Below the pieces are notes generated by a model. It saw nothing but the letters and a program-made list of their open reading frames with translations. It searched no databases and was not told where the DNA came from. Shown piece by piece: positions 7,906 to 14,489 of a DNA stretch of 17,563 nucleotides (within the stretch, counting starts at the first letter, position 1; each line of letters begins with the position of its first letter). The stretch is from positions 1 through 17,563 of the forward strand of contig CAYZSU010000043.1 of NCBI GenBank assembly GCA_964480565.1, given 5' to 3'. Source of the stretch: CAYZSU01 sp964480565 (GTDB lineage: Bacteria > UBA10199 > 2-02-FULL-44-16 > JAAZCA01). A program made the translations under genes and the position numbers.

Positions 7906-8658
7906 ATGACCAGTAAACACGACCTAATGAACCGTATTCGCAATCGATTGGAATATGAAAAATTATGTGGATTCGATGGCATTGCATTACCGCGTGAGCA
8001 ATCACCTTCTTTTGCTACTCCCATAGCAGTAACATCCACAGCTACCCCCACGCAGCCATTGCCCATTGACAATGATGTTCAGGCACTGCTTAGCGCGGAT
8101 AATCTCCATGATATATTACACACATTAGGCAAATGTACCCGATGTAAATTATGCGACAATCGAAATAATATTGTCTTTGGTGTTGGCAATGAGCATGCGG
8201 ATATTATGTTTATTGGCGAAGGCCCTGGGCATAATGAAGACATGGAAGGCATTCCATTTGTGGGACGTGCCGGACAACTGCTCACGCGCATTATCACTGC
8301 CATGGGACTGACGCGCGATGATGTTTATATCAGCAATATCGTCAAATGCCGGCCACCCAACAATCGAAATCCAGAACCCGATGAAGTATCTGCCTGCATT
8401 GCATTTTTACTTCAACAAGTACGATTAATTGAGCCCAAAGTTATTGTCTGCTTGGGTAGCGTGGCCATTCAAAATTTACTTCAAACAGATCGAAAGATAT
8501 CCATGCTGCGCGGTAAATGGCAAAAGTGGCAAGGGTTCGATGTACTCCCCACCTATCACCCGGCATTTTTACTTAGAAATCCAAAAATGAAAAAACCGGT
8601 CTGGGAAGATATGAAATTAGTGATGCAAAAACTAGGACTGGAAATTCCTTCACAATAA
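7906..8658 (+). CDS. Family 4 uracil-DNA glycosylase (iron-sulfur)
   Basis: Removes uracil from DNA to begin base excision repair. From the ATG at 7906 the protein has 250 residues. It shows the family 4 cluster cysteines C77xxC80, C148 and C164 (spacing 16, as in the Thermus enzyme; C83 is an additional nearby Cys), the catalytic motif GEGPG (104-108) followed by 'GIPFVGRAGQLL', and the second motif HPAFLL (218-223). These separate it from families 1 and 2 (Ung, Mug). The first about 70 residues are a charged helix plus a Thr/Pro/Ala-rich linker outside the catalytic fold. Neither the ATG at 7906 nor that at 7927 has a clear Shine-Dalgarno, and the frame is open back to 7840. I choose 7906 because it avoids overlap with the divergent phospholipase start. 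Confidence 0.93.
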   Translation: MTSKHDLMNRIRNRLEYEKLCGFDGIALPREQSPSFATPIAVTSTATPTQPLPIDNDVQALLSADNLHDILHTLGKCTRCKLCDNRNNIVFGVGNEHADIMFIGEGPGHNEDMEGIPFVGRAGQLLTRIITAMGLTRDDVYISNIVKCRPPNNRNPEPDEVSACIAFLLQQVRLIEPKVIVCLGSVAIQNLLQTDRKISMLRGKWQKWQGFDVLPTYHPAFLLRNPKMKKPVWEDMKLVMQKLGLEIPSQ

Positions 8659-8703
8659 GACTGTCCACAAAATTATAGTTCATAAACTTTAAATTTAGAT
8701 TAT

Positions 8704-8854
8704 GGGACTGGTGAAAAATAGCAATTTGTGGGGTTGTTCAAAAATGTCCAGATTCAAGGCCTCCCGCAAACTCGCAACCGGAGCGTACATGCGAGTACGT
8801 GAGGATTGCGAGTGTAGCGGGAAACACCGAAGATGGGCGTTTTTCAACAACCCC
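8704..8854 (+). mobile_element. MITE-like imperfect palindrome, copy B
   Basis: 151-bp element in the gap between the convergent glycosylase and M24 peptidase genes. Ends are GGGACTGGTGAAAAATAGC and, from the right, GGGGTTGTTGAAAAACGCC. The inner 125 bp (8730-8854) form an almost continuous palindrome from GGGGTTGTTC to AACAACCCC, with the centre GTACATGCGAGTAC. It is flanked by the 5-bp direct repeat ATTAT (8699-8703 and 8855-8859), as a target-site duplication would be. The transcript of either strand would fold into a long hairpin, so it may also serve as a two-way terminator. Spurious open frames across it have no coding character. Confidence 0.85.
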
Positions 8855-8904
8855 ATTATCAGATCAAATCAGGTGTCTAGGCTAAAAACATTGTAAACCC
8901 AAGA

Positions 8905-8927
8905 TCCCCGTGTCGCAAGCACGAGGA
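8905..8927. repeat. Small REP-like hairpin
   Basis: TCCCCGTG and CACGAGGA pair with one mismatch around a 7-nt loop, followed by TGACA. The form 'ATCCCCG...GAGGATGACA' resembles short dispersed palindromes found in many proteobacterial genomes. Only one copy is in the window, so its repeat nature is inferred. Confidence 0.4.
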
Positions 8928-9042
8928 TGACAAGATAGCGACTCTCTTTGTATCGAACATCCAGTCATACAGCTATGGCCTCAAAGCTGACAAGCATTTG
9001 GCGCACAGGAATGTGACTAATTTTCCGATTGAAATTCCCCTA
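8928..9042. other. Rest of convergent gap 8659-9042
   Basis: The 384-bp gap between the glycosylase and M24 peptidase stops holds copy B, the small hairpin at 8905-8927, and otherwise unassigned sequence. I see no open frame with coding character and no strong T-tract terminator for either gene. Confidence 0.4.
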
Positions 9043-10176
9043 CTATTCGATCACTAAGTCCTTTTCCCAATACATGCCTGCAGAACCAAGAACTTGAGCA
9101 TTTTTTTCTTCCACAATCACTAGATCTTCAATGCGCACACCACCAATATCTGGATAATAGAGTCCAGGTTCCACGCTGACCACCATATGCTTCTTTAATA
9201 CAGAATCATTGAGAGCAATACGCGGAGGTTCATGAATATCCAGACCTAACCCATGACCTGTACTATGAAAAAATCCCACATTCCGACCATTTTTTACTGT
9301 TGTCGAATATCCCGCTTCTGTAAAATCATCGAGTATTGTTTGATGAATATCAGTAGATCGCGTGCCATTGCGAATTGTTTTTAATGCCTTAAGTTGTGCA
9401 GTTTTAACTGTTTGATACATATGATGCAATTTATCTGAAGCCCGCCCTTTGCAAAAAGTACGTGTGGCATCACCATAATACCCTGTTTTTTTTGAGCAAG
9501 GAAAGATATCGATAATAATTGATTCATTGGCGCGAAGTGCACCGCTACCCACATTATGCGGATCCACAGAATGTGCACCACCTGCAACAATGGCATCCTC
9601 ATTATCAAATCCATTTTCAGCTAAAAACACATTGATCATTTGATGCACTCGCTCAGAAGTTAGCGGAGAATCCTGATAAACGAGCCGTTTTCGACGAACA
9701 ATACTATCTCGCAAAATATTACGCACAAGACCAATCGCACGAAATACCATATGTTGGGACTCTCGAATATAATTTCTTTCTCGAATAGTTTTAACCAAAC
9801 GATCTTGATAAAAGGGGCGTGATCCAGGCATCACTTCATAATCCAAATCCCTGAGCACATCCACAATTTCAAACGATGTATCCGGATGACAACATAGTTT
9901 TTTAACTCGCAAAGACCTGCATAATGCGTCGATAACATATGCAATGCTCGTCTTACCATGACGGTCATTTGCTTTTTTTGTTAAATCTGTCAGAGACAAT
10001 ACCTCATCTACTTTTGCTTGAATTTTACCACGGTCCACTTCTAAATCACTCAATACTAAATATCGTTTTCCGTTTTTTTCCAAGAATAAAATGGCATCTG
10101 GCGCATCGAATTCAGCTGCATACATTAAATCTGCATTTTTTCGAGGTACATCATAAATTAATTTTGCAATTGTCAT
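9043..10176 (-). CDS. M24 family metallopeptidase, Xaa-Pro aminopeptidase / dipeptidase type
   Basis: A 377-residue cytoplasmic peptidase with an N-terminal creatinase-like domain (about 1-130) and a C-terminal pita-bread domain. The family cleaves next to proline using two metal ions. All five ligands are visible: D223 (IIIDIFP), D236 (YYGDATRT), H308 (HSTGHGLGLDIHE), E336 (VSVEPGLYY) and E350 (GGVRIEDLV). H304 and H315 match the extra catalytic histidines of aminopeptidase P. No signal peptide is present. AAAGGATGAACTT precedes the ATG at 10176 and fixes the start. It is transcribed alone, convergent with the glycosylase and divergent from the response regulator. Whether it is an aminopeptidase P or a prolidase cannot be settled from sequence alone. 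Confidence 0.92.
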   Translation of the reverse strand: MTIAKLIYDVPRKNADLMYAAEFDAPDAILFLEKNGKRYLVLSDLEVDRGKIQAKVDEVLSLTDLTKKANDRHGKTSIAYVIDALCRSLRVKKLCCHPDTSFEIVDVLRDLDYEVMPGSRPFYQDRLVKTIRERNYIRESQHMVFRAIGLVRNILRDSIVRRKRLVYQDSPLTSERVHQMINVFLAENGFDNEDAIVAGGAHSVDPHNVGSGALRANESIIIDIFPCSKKTGYYGDATRTFCKGRASDKLHHMYQTVKTAQLKALKTIRNGTRSTDIHQTILDDFTEAGYSTTVKNGRNVGFFHSTGHGLGLDIHEPPRIALNDSVLKKHMVVSVEPGLYYPDIGGVRIEDLVIVEEKNAQVLGSAGMYWEKDLVIE

Positions 10177-10321
10177 AAGTTCATCCTTTCAAATGATGAA
10201 CTTGAACCACATACTCAAAAAAAGTGCAAGTTAAGCGATCATAACATATGCCCAAGTGCATCAAAATGTTCGAAATTCAGAACGAATCACTAAAAAAATA
10301 GTTAGAAATTGCTCATTGATT
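10177..10321. other. Upstream region of the M24 peptidase gene
   Basis: AT-rich 145-bp stretch between the peptidase start and element C. It contains the peptidase ribosome-binding site and presumably its promoter, but I find no convincing -35/-10 pair on the minus strand. Confidence 0.35.
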
Positions 10322-10475
10322 GGAACTGTCCTCAAAATAGCAATTCTGGGGATTGTTCAAAAATATTCAGATTCAAGACGGATAACAATCTTAATAAGAA
10401 CACATACATACAAGTATGTAACCGATTTAAACTTGCCGATTTGTCGACAAAAATGGGCATTTTGAGGGCACCCCC
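10322..10475 (+). mobile_element. MITE-like imperfect palindrome, copy C
   Basis: 154-bp element between the divergent M24 peptidase and response-regulator genes. Ends are GGAACTGTCCTCAAAATAGC and, from the right, GGGGGTGCCCTCAAAATGCC. The centre is ACATACATACAAGTATGTA. It is flanked by the 5-bp direct repeat TGATT (10317-10321 and 10476-10480). Its right end lies only 11 bp from the -35 hexamer of the response-regulator promoter. Its middle is more diverged than that of copy B. Confidence 0.85.
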
Positions 10476-10486
10476 TGATTCGGACA

Positions 10487-10515
10487 TTGACCTAACATCA
10501 ATCAAATTATATTAT
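10487..10515 (+). promoter_or_regulatory. Sigma-70-like promoter of the REC/HD-GYP gene
   Basis: TTGACC (10487-10492), a 17-bp spacer, then TATTAT (10510-10515): five of six matches in each hexamer at ideal spacing. The predicted start of transcription is near 10522, giving a leader of about 37 nt that holds TTAGGGGA upstream of the ATG at 10559. Confidence 0.65.
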
Positions 10516-10558
10516 ATATGATCATTTTAATGGAGACATTTAGGGGATAGTAACCCGA

Positions 10559-11557
10559 ATGTTTAATCTCATGGAAAAATTAAATATTCCACAATTTGAT
10601 CGCTCATTGCATATATTGGTTGTTGATGATGAACCCGCCAACTTAACTATTATCAGCAAAATGTTATCCCCCTATCAATGCCATGTATCCTGTGTATCCT
10701 CTGGAAAAGAAGCCCTGCAATTCATTAAAAAGGACTTACCGGATGTCATTTTACTGGATGTGATGATGCCGGGTATGAATGGTTTTGAAGTATGCGAGGC
10801 ATTGAAAAGTAATGAGCTTACGCGACTAATTCCGATCATCATTGTAACAGCACTTCAAGAACGCGATGATCGCATTAAAGGCATTGAAGCGGGATGCGAT
10901 GATTTTATCAGTAAACCCATTGATCGATTGGAACTCACAGCACGCGTGCATGCATTGGCCCGCGTCAAACGATTAAACGATGACTTGGACCATGCCCAAT
11001 CCGTGGTTTTAAGCTTGGCCAGGGCAGTTGAGGCCAAGGACAACACCACCGGCGATCACTGTGATCGATTGATTCGCTTAAGCCGTCAATTTGGTGAATT
11101 TTTAAAACTCAGCGATAATGAATTATTCGTATTGGAGCAATCCGGAATTTTGCATGATGTAGGGAAAATCGGTATTCCAGATGCCATTTTGCTGAAACCC
11201 GGGCCATTAAATAACGATGAATGGAATTGTATGCGTGAACATCCCATTATGGGCGAAGAAATTTGCTATCCCTTAAAATCCTTACGCAATGTCTGCCCAA
11301 TTATTCGACATCACCATGAAAAATATAATGGCACAGGATATCCAGACGGACTTATGGGCGAATCAATTCCATACTTAGCACGTGTTTTCCAAATTTTAGA
11401 TGCCTATGATGCCTTAACACATAAACGTCCTTACAAAGACGCATTTTCCAAAGAAAAATCACTGGAAATCCTTAGAGATGAAACAACGCAAGGACTTTGG
11501 GATCCACAACTGATCGATGCATTTGAAAAATTCATTAGGGAATCTGATGATAGTTAA
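10559..11557 (+). CDS. Response regulator with HD-GYP output domain (putative c-di-GMP phosphodiesterase)
   Basis: 332 residues in two domains, the RpfG-type layout. The N-terminal receiver domain (about 16-135) has acidic pocket D23/D24, phospho-acceptor D67 in 'ILLDVMMPG', T97 and K119, so it should be phosphorylatable. The C-terminal HD-GYP domain (about 145-330) has H167, the H199-D200 pair in 'LHDVGKIGIP', H228, H251-H253 and the GYP loop 'GTGYPDG' (258-264); the catalytic set is complete. The family hydrolyses c-di-GMP in response to a partner histidine kinase, affecting motility, biofilm or secretion. No kinase gene is adjacent, so the partner is unknown. A second ATG at 10571 is a possible start; the AGGGGA motif is 11 nt from the first. 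Confidence 0.94.
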   Translation: MFNLMEKLNIPQFDRSLHILVVDDEPANLTIISKMLSPYQCHVSCVSSGKEALQFIKKDLPDVILLDVMMPGMNGFEVCEALKSNELTRLIPIIIVTALQERDDRIKGIEAGCDDFISKPIDRLELTARVHALARVKRLNDDLDHAQSVVLSLARAVEAKDNTTGDHCDRLIRLSRQFGEFLKLSDNELFVLEQSGILHDVGKIGIPDAILLKPGPLNNDEWNCMREHPIMGEEICYPLKSLRNVCPIIRHHHEKYNGTGYPDGLMGESIPYLARVFQILDAYDALTHKRPYKDAFSKEKSLEILRDETTQGLWDPQLIDAFEKFIRESDDS

Positions 11558-11585
11558 AGAATAATATCTTACGATAAGTCGACTT

Positions 11586-11600
11586 AAGCTTGATAAGCTT
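11586..11600 (+). terminator. Weak hairpin after the REC/HD-GYP gene
   Basis: AAGCTT-GAT-AAGCTT forms a 6-bp stem with a 3-nt loop, followed by TTAAAT. It is AT-rich and has only a short T-run, so termination here would be inefficient. Confidence 0.3.
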
Positions 11601-11816
11601 TAAATCTGCTCAACTAGGGCGTGTCCTCAATTCGTTTAAGAATCCACTAAATGCGTATAAATAGGCAAAATAAGAAATTAATTCCCTAATGCCATACATT
11701 TTTTGTCATCATCGGACTTGGAGACTGTGTCGGTATGATATAGAATTTATATAACACAAAATATGTTAATTTTTGGTCTCCCAAAATGCCCCACATTGAA
11801 TTATTTTTCAAAAACA

Positions 11817-11831
11817 GGGGTCAGAGACCCC
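11817..11831 (-). terminator. GC-rich hairpin GGGGTC-AGA-GACCCC
   Basis: Perfect 6-bp GC-rich stem with a 3-nt loop, flanked by A-runs on the plus strand. Read on the minus strand the hairpin is followed by TGTTTTTG, as in an intrinsic terminator. It would back up the stronger hairpin at 11856-11884. Confidence 0.4.
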
Positions 11832-11855
11832 CCAAAAAACAGCCCCACATTGACA

Positions 11856-11884
11856 AAACGCCCATGCATAACACATGGGCGTTT
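11856..11884 (-). terminator. Strong intrinsic terminator hairpin, probably for the lipoprotein gene
   Basis: Perfect 11-bp stem AAACGCCCATG / CATGGGCGTTT with a 7-nt loop, 27 nt past the stop of the lipoprotein gene. In the minus direction the stem ends in GTTTTG, a short T-tract. In the plus direction it ends in GTTTCTTATAATA, so it may also stop the response-regulator transcript. Confidence 0.65.
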
Positions 11885-11910
11885 CTTATAATATATTATA
11901 CAGATATTTT

Positions 11911-14361
11911 TTACGATCTAGGAGGCTCTGGCAAACAAACCATACCACTACCAGTACATTGCTGAATGGGTACAAATTCATTGCACACACACTCCGAATA
12001 AGTACGTGATACACTATCACTTGCAGATTCAATGACATTACCATGAGCATCTTTTATCTCAATCCTCAATGTTGCACTAACAGCAAAACCACCACATTGC
12101 GGCTCTATCCCTATAAAAATACCTGCATTACCAGGATCTCCTATCAATTCACCACCTTCAACATCCCAGTGATACTCAACGGTTGTATTCCGAGGTTGAT
12201 TATGAATTTGCGCAGTGATCACTGGCGCTAATTTATCAACAAAACCAATCGCACAAGTATCATACATTCCTGTTCCACCCACAGCACCGCCTCCCATAAA
12301 TTTGCCTCTAAATTCAATTTGTGGAAGTTGTGCAGCTGGCAAAAATCCCACTTCATCGCCACACTCATCCTCTCCAAGAGGGGTAATATCAATCACATAT
12401 GCACGTTTTTCTGATTCATTACGAGTCATATCTGTATCAAACACAAATATATCAAAATCTTGGCTATCCGACGCATCCGGCGCTACTGGAATTCGAATGC
12501 TATCCTGTTCATCTAATCTGTAAAAAACAGGATGCACTTTGCCATCAAGCATCATGGCCAAATTACTGCTATCATATTGACTGTCCGTTTTCGCATCATT
12601 AAATGATAAATCAAAACAACGAACGCCTTCATCGACTGCTCGCTCAAACCCTGCAAATCGTAATCCATGACACTTTGTTGACACAGGACGTGCATCACCG
12701 GAAAGTAATATATGTTTATCACTTGTAAATTGATGGAATTGACCATCACATTCAACATAGTCATTTCCATACATTTCATAAGCGGCTTTCACATACATCC
12801 CTTTAAACATCATATCGATGGGATTCATATCACCCACTGGCGGTGCAAATTGAAGTATGAGTGATTTATCAAAATCCGCTGACATCAATGAATACCCCAC
12901 CATCTCATAGAGGCCAGGGCCAACAATACCGACATAATTGCTCATTCGCTTATAAAAATCATATATACCACGATCAGCACCTTTGATTGCCATTATGGTA
13001 TGATGAAAAAACGGAATTTTTATTCCTCCGCTCAATGAATACAGTGATTCCAATACATAGCCTGCATTTTTTTGTGCTGACTCAGCAAAGCTATTATTTT
13101 TACCGCACATTGTTTCTAAATAATACAGCCTATTATAAGCCATCGAACTCATCCGCAACCAATCATAATTGAATATCCTTGCATTGGGCAATACATTGTT
13201 AAGAATGACAGATAGCGCAAAACCTCCTGCAATGGATGATTCAACATCACATCGATCTTCAGAAAGTATTTCGTCTGCCTGGACAACAAAGCGACTTCTC
13301 TTATAGGGCTGATTATCAATCCGCTCATCTCCCAATGCATTAATATAATAGGGAGTACGATATGGCGCATCATAATCACCCACCAGCACTAAATTAAATT
13401 GCACACTTTGATGAATATCATCAAATGATTCCAAACCCGTTGCCAGACGGTATCTATTCCTATTGATAAGAACTTGACGACCAGACAATGTGCCTCCAAT
13501 CTGAGCCTGCCACTTGCCACCACCATCTGCAATATCACGATAAAAATCACTGATGCGGTTTAACGATATAATCATTCGCCCTAGTTTTTCCGGTTCACAA
13601 AATGACCGATCCGTCCCCTCTTGAACTCTGATATTCGTATCGCAAATAATCACCCATGGCTTTGTCCAGGGTGAAGCTCCGGATATAATAACCGCTTGCT
13701 TGGATGTTTTTTGAGATGCTAATTGTTTGATATTGGGATCCGCTTGATCAAAATACAATGCTGGTTTTTGACCAACAAGTACCATGATCTCAGATAACTT
13801 TGGCAATGCGCTTAATGTTAATATTAAATCATTGGGATTATCAGACGATACATCATAGGGAATCAATTCCCAGTGAAAATCAGTACCATCAGGCCATTTC
13901 ATATACACAAGGATTGCCTTGTCATCACTAATCAGTGAATTTAATTCGTCAATATATGGCGTAATATCTAAGTTAAGTTGAATTTTATCATCCGCATTGC
14001 CTTCTATTACATCTGGCAATGGTGTTTCACCCATAGCATTTAATTCAACGCGAACCGCATAAACAATTGAACCAACATCAATAGAATAGCCTTCTTCAAA
14101 TTTAGTTAAATCAATGCCATTAGCCCCTTGAATCGTACGACTTGTCATTTCACTAACAGTAACACTCACATCTTTATTTTCAACACCCACTGCATCAATC
14201 ACACTATCTGGAATATTAATACTCGCTTGCCCGTCATCAATAACAATGGGACCATTAGGATCGACATCACTGCTGTTTGGGCTTGATCCGCCACTGCAAG
14301 CCATTCCTAAACAGGCTATTGCTAAAATAGCTATCGTTGTTCTCATAAAATGCATCATCAT
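11911..14361 (-). CDS. Large lipoprotein, apparent non-catalytic paralogue of the adjacent metallopeptidase
   Basis: 816 residues with a lipoprotein signal peptide (lipobox LGMAC, lipidated C22, next residue Ser, so probably outer membrane). I do not recognise a named family. Visible parts: a beta-rich N-terminal domain (about 43-197), then 'WVIICDTNIRV' and 'SFCEPEKLGRMI' (about 236-265), a long central region, and a Cys-containing C-terminal region with an immunoglobulin-like feel (about 680-816). The first two parts align with the neighbouring lipoprotein, for instance 'WVIICDTN...FCEPEKL' with 'WLVACDFT...LCESEVL'. Where the neighbour has HELMH...WFVESTAEAMA this protein has FALSV (381-385)...WLRMSSMAYN, so the zinc site is gone. 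AAAGGAGCTT precedes three tandem ATG codons; the second or third has better spacing. It lies 128 bp downstream of the protease gene on the same strand and may be co-transcribed. Confidence 0.8.
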   Translation of the reverse strand: MMMHFMRTTIAILAIACLGMACSGGSSPNSSDVDPNGPIVIDDGQASINIPDSVIDAVGVENKDVSVTVSEMTSRTIQGANGIDLTKFEEGYSIDVGSIVYAVRVELNAMGETPLPDVIEGNADDKIQLNLDITPYIDELNSLISDDKAILVYMKWPDGTDFHWELIPYDVSSDNPNDLILTLSALPKLSEIMVLVGQKPALYFDQADPNIKQLASQKTSKQAVIISGASPWTKPWVIICDTNIRVQEGTDRSFCEPEKLGRMIISLNRISDFYRDIADGGGKWQAQIGGTLSGRQVLINRNRYRLATGLESFDDIHQSVQFNLVLVGDYDAPYRTPYYINALGDERIDNQPYKRSRFVVQADEILSEDRCDVESSIAGGFALSVILNNVLPNARIFNYDWLRMSSMAYNRLYYLETMCGKNNSFAESAQKNAGYVLESLYSLSGGIKIPFFHHTIMAIKGADRGIYDFYKRMSNYVGIVGPGLYEMVGYSLMSADFDKSLILQFAPPVGDMNPIDMMFKGMYVKAAYEMYGNDYVECDGQFHQFTSDKHILLSGDARPVSTKCHGLRFAGFERAVDEGVRCFDLSFNDAKTDSQYDSSNLAMMLDGKVHPVFYRLDEQDSIRIPVAPDASDSQDFDIFVFDTDMTRNESEKRAYVIDITPLGEDECGDEVGFLPAAQLPQIEFRGKFMGGGAVGGTGMYDTCAIGFVDKLAPVITAQIHNQPRNTTVEYHWDVEGGELIGDPGNAGIFIGIEPQCGGFAVSATLRIEIKDAHGNVIESASDSVSRTYSECVCNEFVPIQQCTGSGMVCLPEPPRS

Positions 14362-14466
14362 AAGCTCCTTTAGTGTATTACTGCTAATACTTATTTAACA
14401 ATATATTCCTGCTATAACTATTATCGGACACAATAGCAATCAATGTTTCCTGCTAGAGAACAATAG

Positions 14467-14485
14467 TGTTTTCCATTTGAAAACA
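14467..14485 (-). other. Small hairpin between the two lipoprotein genes
   Basis: A 7-bp stem TGTTTTC / GAAAACA with a 5-nt loop lies 4 nt past the upstream lipoprotein's stop. No T-tract follows in the minus direction. It may be an attenuator or an mRNA end stabiliser and does not look like a full terminator. Confidence 0.3.
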
Positions 14486-14489
14486 TCCC

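Larger units (their letters stand above)
11558..11910. other. Convergent intergenic region with stacked hairpins and short direct repeats
   Basis: 353 bp without a gene. Contents: the weak hairpin at 11586-11600; at 11617 a GGGCGTGTCCTCAATTCG stretch resembling the left end of the palindromic element family, with no matching right end; a 12-bp direct repeat GCCCCACATTGA at 11788-11799 and 11842-11853; a GGGGTC-AGA-GACCCC hairpin between those repeats; and a strong hairpin at 11856-11884. It looks like element debris reused as a transcription boundary. Confidence 0.5.

Noticed and set aside
8702..8896. 64-codon plus-strand open frame
   Set aside because: It lies almost entirely inside palindromic element B, is not conserved in frame with the other copies, and has no ribosome-binding site.
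10256..10521. Two overlapping plus-strand frames of about 70 codons
   Set aside because: They cross element C and its borders in different frames. Their only shared features are the repeat motifs.
12215..12523. 102-codon plus-strand frame
   Set aside because: It is antisense to the long lipoprotein gene, with a Ser/Pro-rich composition typical of shadow frames.
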